Shown in pieces: positions 35,183 through 48,331 of a DNA stretch of 64,000 nt. Both the position numbers and the translations under genes were made by a program. The notes beneath the pieces are model-generated. The model was not told the DNA's origin, did no database searches, and saw only the letters and a list, made by a program, of their open reading frames with translations. Numbering within the stretch: the stretch's first letter is position 1; each line of letters starts with the position of its first letter. Origin of the DNA: Arthrobacter sp. ok362 (GTDB taxonomy: Bacteria > Actinomycetota > Actinomycetes > Actinomycetales > Micrococcaceae); the NCBI RefSeq assembly GCF_900102785.1, contig NZ_FNGC01000001.1, forward strand, positions 238,822-302,821. Reading direction: 5' to 3'.

Positions 35183-36765
35183 AGCGGGATGTTCCCGTGC
35201 TTCTTGGCGGGCAGGGCGGCCCGCTTGTCCCGGAGGGCGCGCAGGCCCTTGATGATCTGGACCCGTGTCTCGGACGGTGCGATGACGGCGTCCACGTAGC
35301 CGAGCTGGGCGGCCTGGTACGGGTTGAGCAGCTCTTCCTCGTACTGGCGGATGACCTCGGCGCGCTTGGCCTCGACGTCGCCGCCGTTCTCTGCCACCGC
35401 GGCGAGTTCGCGGCGGTACAGGATGTTCACGGCGCCCTGGGCGCCCATGACGCCGATCTGGGCGGTGGGCCAGGCGAGGTTGAGGTCCGCGCCGAGCTTC
35501 TTGGAGCCCATCACGATGTAGGCCCCGCCGTAGGCCTTGCGGGTGATGACGGTCAGCTTGGGCACCGTGGCCTCGGCGTAGGCGTAGAGCAGCTTCGCAC
35601 CGCGGCGGATGATGCCCTGGAACTCCTGGTCCTTGCCGGGCAGGAAGCCCGGGACGTCCACGAGCGTGATGATGGGGATGTTGAAGGCATCGCAGTGCCG
35701 GACGAAGCGTGCGGCCTTTTCCGATGCAGCGATGTCCAAAGTGCCGGCGAACTGCATGGGCTGGTTGGCCACGATGCCCACCGTGTGCCCCTCCACCCGG
35801 CCGTAGCCGATGATCACGTTCGGGGCGTAGAGGGACTGCATCTCCAGGAAGTGCGCGTCGTCGACAATCTGCTCGATGACCTTGCGCATGTCGTACGGCT
35901 GGTTGGCCGAGTCCGGGACCAGCGCGTCCAGGGCGAGGTCGTCGTCGTCGACCTCAAGCTCCTGCTGGTGCTCCAGCACCGGGGCCTCGGCGAGGTTGTT
36001 GGAGGGCAGGAAGTCCAGCAGTTCGCGGACGAACTCGACCGCGTCGGCCTCGTCGGAGGCCAGGTACGTCGAGGTGCCGGTGTTGGCGTTGTGCTGGCGG
36101 GCGCCGCCGAGGGTTTCCATGTCCACGTCTTCGCCGGTGACGGTCTTGATGACATCCGGGCCGGTGATGAACATGTGGGAGGTCTTGTCCACCATGACCA
36201 CGTAGTCGGTCAGGGCGGGGGAGTAGGCCGCGCCGCCGGCGGAGGGGCCCATGATGAGGGAGATCTGCGGGACGACGCCGGAGGCGTGGACGTTGTTGCG
36301 GAAGATGTCCGCGAACATGGCCAGGGAGGCGACGCCCTCCTGGATGCGGGCACCGCCGCCGTCGAGGATGCCGACCACGGGGCAGCCGTTGCGCAGCGCG
36401 AATTCCTGGACCTTGACGATTTTTTCGCCGTTGACCTGGCTGAGTGAGCCGCCGTAGACGGAGAAGTCCTGGCTGTAGACCGCGACCGGGCGGCCGTCCA
36501 CCGTGCCGTAGCCGGAGACGAGCCCGTCGCCCAGCGGCTTCTTCTTTTCCATGCCGAACGCGGTGGAGCGGTGCACAGCCAGCGCGTCGAATTCGACGAA
36601 GGAACCGGCGTCCAGCAACAGGTCGATGCGCTCGCGGGCGGTGTTCTTGCCGCGCGCGTGCTGCTTGGCGATCGCTTCCGGACCGGAGGGCTGCTCGGCA
36701 CCGGCCTGGCGGTCGCGGAAATCTGCAATCTTTCCCGCAGTCGTGGTCAGATCGTGGCTCATCAA
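35179..36765 (-). CDS. accD: Acyl-CoA carboxylase beta subunit (carboxyltransferase)
   Basis: The 528-residue carboxyltransferase has the two crotonase-like halves of the AccD5/PccB group. [13 protein letters not shown] in the N half and [16 protein letters not shown] in the C half supply the oxyanion holes for acyl-CoA and carboxybiotin. It transfers CO2 from biotin to acetyl- or propionyl-CoA for fatty-acid synthesis or propionate metabolism. A GGAG site precedes the ATG at 36765. The alpha partner is encoded 14 kb away at 19541, and the epsilon subunit overlaps its 3' end. Confidence 0.92.
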   Translation of the reverse strand: MMSHDLTTTAGKIADFRDRQAGAEQPSGPEAIAKQHARGKNTARERIDLLLDAGSFVEFDALAVHRSTAFGMEKKKPLGDGLVSGYGTVDGRPVAVYSQDFSVYGGSLSQVNGEKIVKVQEFALRNGCPVVGILDGGGARIQEGVASLAMFADIFRNNVHASGVVPQISLIMGPSAGGAAYSPALTDYVVMVDKTSHMFITGPDVIKTVTGEDVDMETLGGARQHNANTGTSTYLASDEADAVEFVRELLDFLPSNNLAEAPVLEHQQELEVDDDDLALDALVPDSANQPYDMRKVIEQIVDDAHFLEMQSLYAPNVIIGYGRVEGHTVGIVANQPMQFAGTLDIAASEKAARFVRHCDAFNIPIITLVDVPGFLPGKDQEFQGIIRRGAKLLYAYAEATVPKLTVITRKAYGGAYIVMGSKKLGADLNLAWPTAQIGVMGAQGAVNILYRRELAAVAENGGDVEAKRAEVIRQYEEELLNPYQAAQLGYVDAVIAPSETRVQIIKGLRALRDKRAALPAKKHGNIPL

Positions 36766-37094
36766 GTGTCTCCGGCTCTGTCGCTGGTCGTTCGGTCGCT
36801 GTAGCTCGCTGGCCCTGGTCCGTGTGGCGCTTTAGTTGGAATGCACAAAAGCAAGGCCTCGATGGCAAGTCTAGTGACGCCATCGGCCCACGCCGCTGTA
36901 GAAAACCTACAATTTTCGCTCCATCTCCCGCCGTGCCCGCTAAAGATGTCCGCGGACAACTCGGCCGAGCCCGAACGCGGCGCTCCTTCCCGGTTGCTGC
37001 CGGACAGCCCGGAGTCAGCCCCCGGATTTCCAGGGGACGGCAGGGCTTCTTTGCCCTTACGCGGGAAGCAACCGGGCAGGAATGCCGGGAGTTC

Positions 37095-37114
37095 TTGTTA
37101 CTCACCAGTAACAA
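37095..37114. promoter_or_regulatory. Operator-like palindrome TTGTTACT-N4-AGTAACAA
   Basis: A perfect 8-bp inverted repeat lies 8 nt upstream of the SDR -10 element, covering the -35 position. That is where a TetR- or GntR-type repressor would block transcription. Confidence 0.55.
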
Positions 37115-37122
37115 CGGTCCGC

Positions 37123-37128
37123 TAGAGT
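37123..37128 (+). promoter_or_regulatory. Leaderless -10 element TAGAGT
   Basis: TAGAGT, 6 nt, then the ATG at 37135. Confidence 0.7.
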
Positions 37129-37134
37129 GTGGGC

Positions 37135-38025
<891 letters not shown>

Positions 38026-38200
38026 ACTTGCTGAGTGTTTTTCGGCCGCCTGCCCTGCGGAAATTCCCCTCGTTTGAGGATCGGACGCCGAAAATCCCCG
38101 GCGTGTCCGGCCGACCCGCCGGACATGCCGGCCAAAGGTGGGAGTTTCCGCGGAGGTATTTGAGTCAACAGGGGCGGGAGCCTCGGTGCGCTTTCCTCGG

Positions 38201-38206
38201 TAGGAT
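38201..38206 (+). promoter_or_regulatory. Leaderless -10 element TAGGAT
   Basis: TAGGAT, 6 nt, then the birA ATG. The embedded AGGA could alternatively serve as a ribosome site. Confidence 0.55.
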
Positions 38207-38212
38207 TCAAGC

Positions 38213-39145
38213 ATGGAAGCCGTGCAGGAAACCCCGGACCGTCCGCCCCTGGACCTGAGTGCCCTCAGCGATGCGGCGTTCCTGTCCGCCAACGGAATTC
38301 CGCGCCTGACGGTGGTCGAGTCCACCGGCTCCACCAATGCCGATCTACTCCACGGTGTGACCGAGGATCCCGCGGCCTGGCCGGATCTGTCGGTGCTGAC
38401 CGCCGAGTACCAAAGCGCCGCGCGCGGCCGGCTCGACCGCCACTGGGAGGCGCCGGCCCGCAGCTCCGTCTCCGTCTCGCTCGTGCTCCGACCGGTCAAC
38501 GCGTCCGGCCGCCCGCTGCCGACCCACCGCTACTCCTGGCTCTCCCTCCTGGCCGCCCTCGCCTTGCGTGAGGCCCTGACGGAAACGGCTGGCCTTCCGG
38601 CGGAACTCAAATGGCCCAACGACGTCCTGGTGCGGGGCCGGAAGATTGCAGGCATCCTGGCCCAGCTCGGCCCGCTCGGCGGCGCCGGCACGCCGCCGGT
38701 CATTCTCGGCACCGGCCTGAACGTCACCCTGACCGAGCCCGAACTTCCAGTCCCCACCGCAACGTCCGTGTTGCTGGAAAATCCGGACACCGTGGACCGG
38801 ACGGAACTCCTGAAGAGCTATCTGTCCCGCTTCGCCACCCTCTACCGGAGTTTCTGCAACGCCGACGGCGACCCCACTGCCGGCATGGCCGGCGGCCCGT
38901 CACTGCACAAGAGGGTGGAACACCTGCTAACGACCCTCGGCAAGCAGGTCCGTGCCCAGCTCCCCGGAGACCACGAGATCATTGGCCACGCCACCCGCCT
39001 GGACGAATACGGTTCGCTCCTGGTGGTCGACGCCTCGGGCCATGAACATGTGGTGACCGCCGGCGACGTCGTGCACCTGAGGCCGTGGACCCCGGCCGGG
39101 AGCGGCGGGCAGGGCGACGGCGGAGCAGAAAGCGGTTATGCGTAG
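38213..39145 (+). CDS. birA: Biotin--[biotin carboxyl-carrier protein] ligase
   Basis: The 310-residue enzyme has ESTGSTNADLL, then GRLDRHWEAP (the GRGRxxRxW-like biotinyl-AMP loop), and WPNDVLVRGRKIAGIL, where the Lys contacts biotin. The C-terminal SH3-like domain follows. There is no N-terminal helix-turn-helix, so it is a monofunctional ligase without repressor function. It would biotinylate K578 of the carboxylase alpha subunit. It overlaps the next gene by 8 nt and heads the PH-protein/cyclase group. Confidence 0.92.
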   Translation: MEAVQETPDRPPLDLSALSDAAFLSANGIPRLTVVESTGSTNADLLHGVTEDPAAWPDLSVLTAEYQSAARGRLDRHWEAPARSSVSVSLVLRPVNASGRPLPTHRYSWLSLLAALALREALTETAGLPAELKWPNDVLVRGRKIAGILAQLGPLGGAGTPPVILGTGLNVTLTEPELPVPTATSVLLENPDTVDRTELLKSYLSRFATLYRSFCNADGDPTAGMAGGPSLHKRVEHLLTTLGKQVRAQLPGDHEIIGHATRLDEYGSLLVVDASGHEHVVTAGDVVHLRPWTPAGSGGQGDGGAESGYA

Positions 39146-39737
39146 AGTGCTCCTGCCGGGAGAGCAAGTGATTGTGGTGACCCGGCCCCAGCCCAGGATG
39201 CTCATTGTCCCGGCGCTGATGTTCATTGTTGTTCCGGCGTTGGCCGCCTACGCCTGCGCCTGGGTCCTTAAGGGCGGTCCAGCGCGGCTCATCCCCCTCA
39301 TCCCCAAGGAATGGACGCCCTGGCTGGTCGCCGTGTGCCTGGCGCTGGCGGCGTGGGTGCTGCTGGGCTATTGCCTCCCGCGGGTCATTGCGTGGCACGC
39401 CACCCGCTACGTCCTGACCAGCCAGCGCTTAGTTACCCGCTACGGCATGTTACGGCGGCGCGATGAACAGGTCCCGCTCGCCGCCGTCCGCCACGTGGCC
39501 ATTGAGCAATCGTTGTTGCAGCGCCTATTGCGCTCCGGGAATATATCCTTGGAGACCGGGTACCCCGTTGGAATGGTGGTTCCCGATGTCCCGGAGGTCG
39601 CGACATTCCGTAACTTCATGCTGGACGCCATCGGCGATCTCCCCAGGGACGAGGTGTTCAGAGCCGATGGCATGACCTACAACCCGGGCGAGGCCTGGCC
39701 GTGGGAGACGAGAGAAGGTGGAAGAGATGAACGCTGA
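39138..39737 (+). CDS. Membrane protein with bacterial PH domain
   Basis: The 199-residue protein starts with about 15 polar residues, then two helices (about 17-36 and 53-76), followed by a bacterial PH (YdbS-like) domain: YVLTSQRLVTRYGMLRRR then VPLAAVRHVAIEQSLLQRLL and GNISLETG. The domain faces the cytoplasm. It overlaps birA upstream and the cyclase gene downstream (11 nt), so all three are probably one transcript. The same birA-PH neighbour pair is known from other actinobacteria. The function is undefined. Confidence 0.82.
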   Translation: MRRVLLPGEQVIVVTRPQPRMLIVPALMFIVVPALAAYACAWVLKGGPARLIPLIPKEWTPWLVAVCLALAAWVLLGYCLPRVIAWHATRYVLTSQRLVTRYGMLRRRDEQVPLAAVRHVAIEQSLLQRLLRSGNISLETGYPVGMVVPDVPEVATFRNFMLDAIGDLPRDEVFRADGMTYNPGEAWPWETREGGRDER

Positions 39738-41007
39738 GAACGTCCACCAGGACATCGACCTCGCCGCCCCGGATTTGCCCCGGGACCCCGAGGACATCGC
39801 CGGCCCGGTTGCGCCCGACGGCGGTACCGGGTCCGCCTTCGACCCTGAAGCCGGCGCGCCCATCGAACCCGCCGCCGAGCCCGCACCCGAATTCGAACCC
39901 GCCGAACTCGAACCTGACCCGGAACCTGCGGCTCCGGAACCTGCCGCCCCGCACACTGGAACGATGTCCGCCGAACGGCTCGCGGCCAAGGCCCTCGAAG
40001 CCCGGCTGCTGGGCGGCGAACGTAAACTCAGGCGCCGTGAAATCGCCGCCGGCGCCGGACTCTCGCTGCTCTCTGCCCGGAAACTCTGGCGCGCCCTCGG
40101 CTTTCCCAACCTCGGGGATGAAGATGTTGCCTTCACCGAGCGCGACCAGTCCGCTCTGTCCACCATCGTGGACCTGGTGCGTGACGGCAAGCTCACCGAG
40201 GAAGCCGCCATATCCATCACCCGCGCCATCGGCCAGATGACCGACCGGATGGTCGTGTGGCAGATCGAGGCCCTGGTGGAGGACATGGTCCAGGAACACG
40301 GCGTGCCGGACGCCGTCGCGCGCAAGCGGCTCGTCAGCGAGCTGCCGAGCCTCATTGACGCCCTCGAGGAAATGCTCGTCTATTCCTGGCGCCGGCAGCT
40401 CAACGCCGGTGTGCAGCGCCTGGCCGTCCGGGCCGAGGCCGGACTGCAGTCCAGCGAAGAGGGCCGCGAAGGCGACGAGGACGATTCGCCGCTGCCGTTG
40501 GCCCGGGCCGTTGGCTTCGCCGACCTCGTGTCCTACACCAGCCTGTCCCGCCGGATGAACGAGAAAACCCTCGCCCAGCTGGTGCAGCGCTTCGAGAACA
40601 AATGCGCCGAAATCATCTCCGTCGGCGGCGGCCGGCTGGTCAAGACCGTCGGCGACGAAGTCCTCTACATTGCCGAGACCCCCGCGGCCGGCGCCGAGAT
40701 TTCCCTGGCCCTGTGCCGCGCCTTCACCGAGGACGAAATCCTGCCCCAAGCCCGCGTGGCCATGGTCTGGGGCCGCATCCTCTCCCGCCTCGGCGACATC
40801 TACGGACCCACCGTCAACCTCGCCGCCCGCCTGACGGCCCTCGCGGACCCGGGAACCGTGCTGGTGGATTCGATGACCGCGGCCGCGCTGGAGCCGGACG
40901 AACGCTTCGTCCTGGTGCCGCGCCCGGCCCAGGACGTCCGCGGGTTCGGTGAAATCCACCCGGTGCAGCTGCAGCCCGGCAGCGGCCGGGGCCTGATCCT
41001 GGACTGA
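39727..41007 (+). CDS. Class III adenylate cyclase, pH-sensing (Rv1264-like) type
   Basis: The 426-residue soluble protein has three parts. A Pro/Glu-rich acidic tail covers residues 1-78. A regulatory domain at 80-240 (LRRREIAAGAGLSLLSARKL, WRALGFPNLGDEDVAFTE) resembles the autoinhibitory domain of mycobacterial Rv1264. The catalytic domain covers 260-410, with metal-binding Asp266 (FADLVSYT) and Asp310 (VGDEVLY) and Asn364/Arg368 in NLAARL, so it looks active as a homodimer making cAMP. The ATG at 39727 is favoured by AAGG 8 nt upstream. Confidence 0.85.
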   Translation: MNAENVHQDIDLAAPDLPRDPEDIAGPVAPDGGTGSAFDPEAGAPIEPAAEPAPEFEPAELEPDPEPAAPEPAAPHTGTMSAERLAAKALEARLLGGERKLRRREIAAGAGLSLLSARKLWRALGFPNLGDEDVAFTERDQSALSTIVDLVRDGKLTEEAAISITRAIGQMTDRMVVWQIEALVEDMVQEHGVPDAVARKRLVSELPSLIDALEEMLVYSWRRQLNAGVQRLAVRAEAGLQSSEEGREGDEDDSPLPLARAVGFADLVSYTSLSRRMNEKTLAQLVQRFENKCAEIISVGGGRLVKTVGDEVLYIAETPAAGAEISLALCRAFTEDEILPQARVAMVWGRILSRLGDIYGPTVNLAARLTALADPGTVLVDSMTAAALEPDERFVLVPRPAQDVRGFGEIHPVQLQPGSGRGLILD

Positions 41008-41162
41008 GCTGCAGATCAGCCCGGCGGTAGACCGTGGCGGGCTTCTCAGTTGTGCGGCGCATATGCAATAGTCGGACCGGCAGTTGCCTATCTGCCGGGT
41101 TTGTGACCGCCGTGAACCCTCGCGCACCACTGCAGCCGCGCACCACTTTATTGAGGACCGCC

Positions 41163-41951
41163 ATGAACCCAACGCCAGACGCCCCCTTCCCGCCGTCGGA
41201 CGGGAAACGGGGACCTCGCCTGCGCTGCGGGTACGGCACGGACCGGGGACTGCGCCGCGAGGCGAACGAGGATTCCTTCATTGCCGCAGACCCCGTCTTC
41301 GCCGTGGCGGATGGCATGGGCGGGCACGAGGCGGGCGAAGTTGCCAGCGGCATCTGCGTGCGCACCCTGGCCGAGCTGCCACAGTTCAAGACCGGCAGCC
41401 GGGACGCGACGGCGGACATCCTCCAGGAGTACCTGCTCATGGCTGACGCGGGCATCCGTCACGCCACCGGATCCCGCGCCGGAACCACCCTGTCGGGCGT
41501 CGTCGTGGTGGAACAGCTGAACGTTCCGTACTGGCTGGTCCTCAACATCGGTGATTCACGCACCTACCGGTACAGCCACGGCCAGCTCGCCCAGATCAGC
41601 GTGGACCATTCCGAGGTACAGGAACTCCTTGACACCGGCCAGATCAGCGAAGCCGAGGCTGCTGTGTATCCGCGCAGGCACGTCGTGACGCGAGCATTGG
41701 GAACCGGAGACGACTCCGAGGCCGATTACTGGCTGCTTCCCCTGGAGGACGGCGACAGGATCCTGGTCTGCTCCGACGGTCTCAACGGGGAACTGAGCGA
41801 TGAGCAGATAGCCGGCATCCTTGCGGCCGAGGCGGACCCTCAGGCGGCCGTGGACGAACTGATCCAGGCGGCGTTGCGCAGTGGCGGCCGGGACAACATC
41901 ACGGCGATCGTTGTCGACGCCCGGACTGCCAGCGAGGATGCGCCCGCCTGA
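41163..41951 (+). CDS. PP2C-family Ser/Thr protein phosphatase
   Basis: The 262-residue phosphatase has RREANEDSF, DGMGGHEAGEVAS, GDSRTYRY, CSDGLNGEL and GGRDNITAIVVD, supplying the metal-binding Asp residues of the PPM fold. It has no membrane helix, unlike the PstP type, so it is cytosolic. The ATG at 41163 has GAGGA upstream. A TGCAATAGT -10-like element at 41067 would give a leader of about 90 nt. It follows the cyclase, suggesting a signalling gene group, but no kinase gene is present. Confidence 0.87.
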   Translation: MNPTPDAPFPPSDGKRGPRLRCGYGTDRGLRREANEDSFIAADPVFAVADGMGGHEAGEVASGICVRTLAELPQFKTGSRDATADILQEYLLMADAGIRHATGSRAGTTLSGVVVVEQLNVPYWLVLNIGDSRTYRYSHGQLAQISVDHSEVQELLDTGQISEAEAAVYPRRHVVTRALGTGDDSEADYWLLPLEDGDRILVCSDGLNGELSDEQIAGILAAEADPQAAVDELIQAALRSGGRDNITAIVVDARTASEDAPA

Positions 41952-45196
<3,245 letters not shown>

Positions 45197-45297
45197 CCTC
45201 GCTTCCCAGGCCGGCTCCTGGCCTGAGTGCCCATACCCTGATTGATAGTTCAGTCACGGAAACGGCCCTTCCGGCCCAGACCCGGGTCAACCGCCCG

Positions 45298-45303
45298 TAC
45301 CAT
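45298..45303 (+). promoter_or_regulatory. Leaderless -10 element TACCAT
   Basis: TACCAT, 6 nt, then the GTG at 45310. Confidence 0.65.
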
Positions 45304-45309
45304 TGACAG

Positions 45310-45813
45310 GTGCCTTCGCAGATCCTCATTCGCCCCGCCGTTCCGGCCGACTACGACGCCATAGCGCGCATCACCCGGGACGCCTACCTGGCGGCGGGCT
45401 ACTTTGAGAGCGCTGACCATCCGTACATGCGGCAGATCCAGAACGTCGAACAGCGTGCGGCGGACGCGACGGTCTGGGTCGCGGAACGGGACGGCCGGAT
45501 CCTGGGCTCGGTGACGCTGGCGGTCGAGGGCGAGCCCTACGCGGACATCGCCCAAAGCGACGAGCTCGAGTTCCGCATGCTCGTGGTGGACCCGTCCGTC
45601 CAGCGCAGCGGTGCCGGCAAAGCCATGGTCCAGGCCATCATCGACCACGCCAGGTCCCTGCCCAAAATCCACGCCGTGGCCCTCACCACGGGTGAGAGCT
45701 GGGAAAGTGCCCACGGCCTCTACAGGAAGACCGGCTTCCTGCGGGCGCCGGAGCGCGACTGGCTGGTGCCGGGCACGGACATCAAACTGCTCGTTTACCG
45801 CCAGGAGCTCTAG
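45310..45813 (+). CDS. GNAT-family N-acetyltransferase
   Basis: The 167-residue single GNAT domain has the acetyl-CoA loop VDPSVQRSGAGKAMVQ at about residues 95-110 and the C-terminal HGLYRKTGF motif. The start is GTG, with the -10 element exactly 6 nt upstream. The acceptor substrate is unknown. It stands alone between the IMPase and SulP genes. Confidence 0.85.
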   Translation: MPSQILIRPAVPADYDAIARITRDAYLAAGYFESADHPYMRQIQNVEQRAADATVWVAERDGRILGSVTLAVEGEPYADIAQSDELEFRMLVVDPSVQRSGAGKAMVQAIIDHARSLPKIHAVALTTGESWESAHGLYRKTGFLRAPERDWLVPGTDIKLLVYRQEL

Positions 45814-45935
45814 CCAGGGCAGTGGCCCCCTGGGAACAGGCCCTCGGCTAGGTCGAACTCGTCGCCCAGAAGAGCGCCCGGTAGAAACCCTCTCAGGGGG
45901 CCGCCGGGACTCTGGCGAAACGGCCGGACGTGGGG

Positions 45936-45941
45936 TATGAC
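45936..45941 (+). promoter_or_regulatory. Leaderless -10 element TATGAC
   Basis: TATGAC, 6 nt, then the ATG at 45948. It argues against the in-frame GTG at 45930. Confidence 0.5.
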
Positions 45942-45947
45942 TGGCGC

Positions 45948-47663
45948 ATGAAGAGGGCGCAAGGCAGGGGCCCGACCCAGGTTCCCCTCATCGGCCAGTT
46001 CCGCTCCTATGACCGCACGTGGCTGCGCAGCGACCTGATTGCCGGCGTCACGGTCGCGGCCCTGATCGTTCCGAAGAATCTGGGATACGCAGGAATTGCG
46101 GGGATCCCGCTGCAGAACGGCCTGTATGCGGCCGCCGCCGGCGCCATCGTATACGCGATCTTCGGCACGTGCCGGCAGATCTCGATGGGGCCGAGCTCGG
46201 GCCTGGCGGCTGTGGCCGCGAGTGCCGTGCTCGCGGCAGGCATCACCGGCGACCAGGATGTCGCCTCCTTCGTTGCCGGAATCACCCTTGCCTCCGGAAT
46301 CCTGTTCCTGCTTCTTGCCGTTTTCAAGATGGGCTGGATTGCGCAGTTTCTCTCGAAGGCCGTGGTCACCGGCTTCCTTTTCGGCGCGGCGATCGACGTC
46401 GTCATCGGGGAGCTTCCCAAGCTCACCGGGACCGAGGTCACCGGCTCCAACCCGATCCAGGAACTGCGGTCCTGGCTGGGCACCCTGGGCGAGGCGCAGC
46501 CGACCACGGTGGTGGTGGGCGCCGTCGCGCTGGCCGTCGTCTTCGGACTGAAAGCCATCGCGCCTTCGGTCCCCGGCGCCCTGGTCCTGGTGGTGGGCGG
46601 TTTGCTGGCTTCAGCGCTGTTCGATCTCGGGGCCAAAGGGGTGGCACTGGTGGGCGAAGTGCCCAGCGGGCTGCCCTCGCTTCAGGTCCCGGACGGGCAG
46701 CTGATGTGGGACCACGTGGGCACCGTGGCCCTCGCGGCAGTGGCGCTGGTCCTGATCGGCTTCTCCCAGACCGCCGGGGACGCGAGGGCCTTCGCTGCCA
46801 AGCACCGCTACCAGATCGACATCAACCAGGAATCGGTTGCCCAGTCACTGGCCAACATCACCGCAGGACTCTTCAAGGGGATGCCTGTCTCAACGAGCCT
46901 GTCAGCGAGTTCGCTGAACGACCACTCCGGGGCGAAGACCGGCCTTGCCTCCCTCACTTCGGGGGTCACAGTCCTGTTGACCCTGCTCTTCCTGGCGCCG
47001 CTGTTCTCGATCCTGCCGAAGCCTGTGCTGGCGGCGCTGATCATCGAGGCCGTGGTCATGGGCATGATGAACGTGCCCGAGCTGCGGCGGCTTGCCCGGG
47101 TGCAGAGGTTCGACTTCTGGATTGCGGTCGCCGCGATCGTCGGCACCCTCATCTTCGGCGTGCTCGCCGGAGTCGTGATCGGGATCGGCCTCTCGCTCGT
47201 CTGGCTCGTCCGGGTGGCCACCCACCCGCAGATGCCGTCCCTCGGCCGCGAGCCGGGCACCCAGGTCTTCCGGGAAACCGGTGAGCACCCCGGCGACGAG
47301 ACCGTTCCCGGCATCGCCGTGATCCGCTTCGACGGCGGCCTCTTCTTCGCCACCGCCGACGCACTGGAGGACCGTCTGCGCGAGGTCATCCAGTCCACGC
47401 CGGGGCTCACCGGGATTGTGCTCGACTGCGGCGGGATCAACTTCGTCGACTCCCAAGGGGCAGCAAAGATGGCGGACATCGCGCGCCTCGCCCGCGAGTC
47501 GGACGTCAACCTGCGCCTGACCCGGCTCAAGCCCGCGGTTCGGGCGGTCCTGGAGCGCGACGGCGTGATCGAGCGCATCGGCGCGGAGATGATCCACGGG
47601 AACATCCACCGGGCCGTGCAGGCGGAGCAGGCGGCGGCCCAGAAGCGGACCGACGGCGCCTAG
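45948..47663 (+). CDS. SulP-family anion transporter with STAS domain
   Basis: The 571-residue membrane protein has the SLC26/SulP fold (about residues 25-430) with IVPKNLGYAGIAGIPLQNGL and PVSTSLSASSLND. A cytoplasmic STAS domain (about 450-560) includes GIVLDCGGINFVDSQGAAKM, with the conserved Ser region. Likely substrates are sulfate, bicarbonate or dicarboxylates. The stop codon shares the palindrome CTAG with the stop codon of the convergent response regulator gene. Confidence 0.88.
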   Translation: MKRAQGRGPTQVPLIGQFRSYDRTWLRSDLIAGVTVAALIVPKNLGYAGIAGIPLQNGLYAAAAGAIVYAIFGTCRQISMGPSSGLAAVAASAVLAAGITGDQDVASFVAGITLASGILFLLLAVFKMGWIAQFLSKAVVTGFLFGAAIDVVIGELPKLTGTEVTGSNPIQELRSWLGTLGEAQPTTVVVGAVALAVVFGLKAIAPSVPGALVLVVGGLLASALFDLGAKGVALVGEVPSGLPSLQVPDGQLMWDHVGTVALAAVALVLIGFSQTAGDARAFAAKHRYQIDINQESVAQSLANITAGLFKGMPVSTSLSASSLNDHSGAKTGLASLTSGVTVLLTLLFLAPLFSILPKPVLAALIIEAVVMGMMNVPELRRLARVQRFDFWIAVAAIVGTLIFGVLAGVVIGIGLSLVWLVRVATHPQMPSLGREPGTQVFRETGEHPGDETVPGIAVIRFDGGLFFATADALEDRLREVIQSTPGLTGIVLDCGGINFVDSQGAAKMADIARLARESDVNLRLTRLKPAVRAVLERDGVIERIGAEMIHGNIHRAVQAEQAAAQKRTDGA

Positions 47664-48331
47664 CGGCCCGTTCCGGCCGGGATCCCGTAGCGGTGCTCGG
47701 GCCGCCCGGTGGTGCCGTAGCGCAGCTGGATGTCGACGGCGCCGTCGTCCGCCAGCGCGGACAGATACCGCTGGGCGGTGGCCCGGGACACGCCTACACG
47801 GGCGGCGACGTCGGCGGCCGAATACTGCTCCCCGGGAACCAGGGATTCGAGCACCGCGGCCTCGGTGGCCGAGCGGGGCCGCGCGGAAGCGACGACGTCG
47901 CCCGGGATCAGGGCGCGCTTGGCGCGTTCCACCGTCTCCTGGTTGACGGATCCCGGCTGCGCCAGGATCCGTCGGTAGCGTGCATAGGAGCGCAGCTGCT
48001 GGGAGAGGGCTTCGGCGGTGAAGGGCTTGAGCAGGTAGCCCAGTGCCCCGCGGCGGAACGCGAGGCGCAGAGAGGCCGTGTCCGAGGCCGCGCTGAGGAT
48101 CACGGTGTCCACGTCCAGTTGGTGCAGCAGGTCCAGGCCCGACGCGTCCGGCAGGTAGACATCCAGCAGCACCAGGTCCGGGCGCAGGCTGTGGATGGCC
48201 TGCAGCGCCAGCGACGCCGAACCGGCCGGCGGCAGCGCCAGGAACCCGGCCACCGAATCCACGTAGGCGGCATGCAGCTTGGCGACGTGGAAATCATCAT
48301 CGACAATCAGCACCCTCAAATCCTCAGACAT
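47660..48331 (-). CDS. CitB/DctR-type response regulator
   Basis: The 223-residue regulator has a receiver domain with DDD at residues 11-13, phospho-Asp57 in VLLDVYLPDASG, and the conserved Lys in LKPF. The C-terminal helix-turn-helix reads YSADVAARVGVSRATAQRYL, as in the CitB/CitT family. The ATG at 48331 overlaps the kinase stop codon by 8 nt (ATGTCTGA), so the pair is coupled. It should activate the divergent CitMHS transporter gene. Confidence 0.88.
   Translation of the reverse strand: MSEDLRVLIVDDDFHVAKLHAAYVDSVAGFLALPPAGSASLALQAIHSLRPDLVLLDVYLPDASGLDLLHQLDVDTVILSAASDTASLRLAFRRGALGYLLKPFTAEALSQQLRSYARYRRILAQPGSVNQETVERAKRALIPGDVVASARPRSATEAAVLESLVPGEQYSAADVAARVGVSRATAQRYLSALADDGAVDIQLRYGTTGRPEHRYGIPAGTGR

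Larger units (their letters stand above)
36766..37134. other. 369-nt divergent promoter region, accD / SDR
   Basis: No gene is supported here. It contains a 10-bp palindrome GTCCGCGGAC near 36946 and the operator-like TTGTTACT inverted repeat at 37095-37114. The SDR -10 element is at 37123. Confidence 0.6.
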
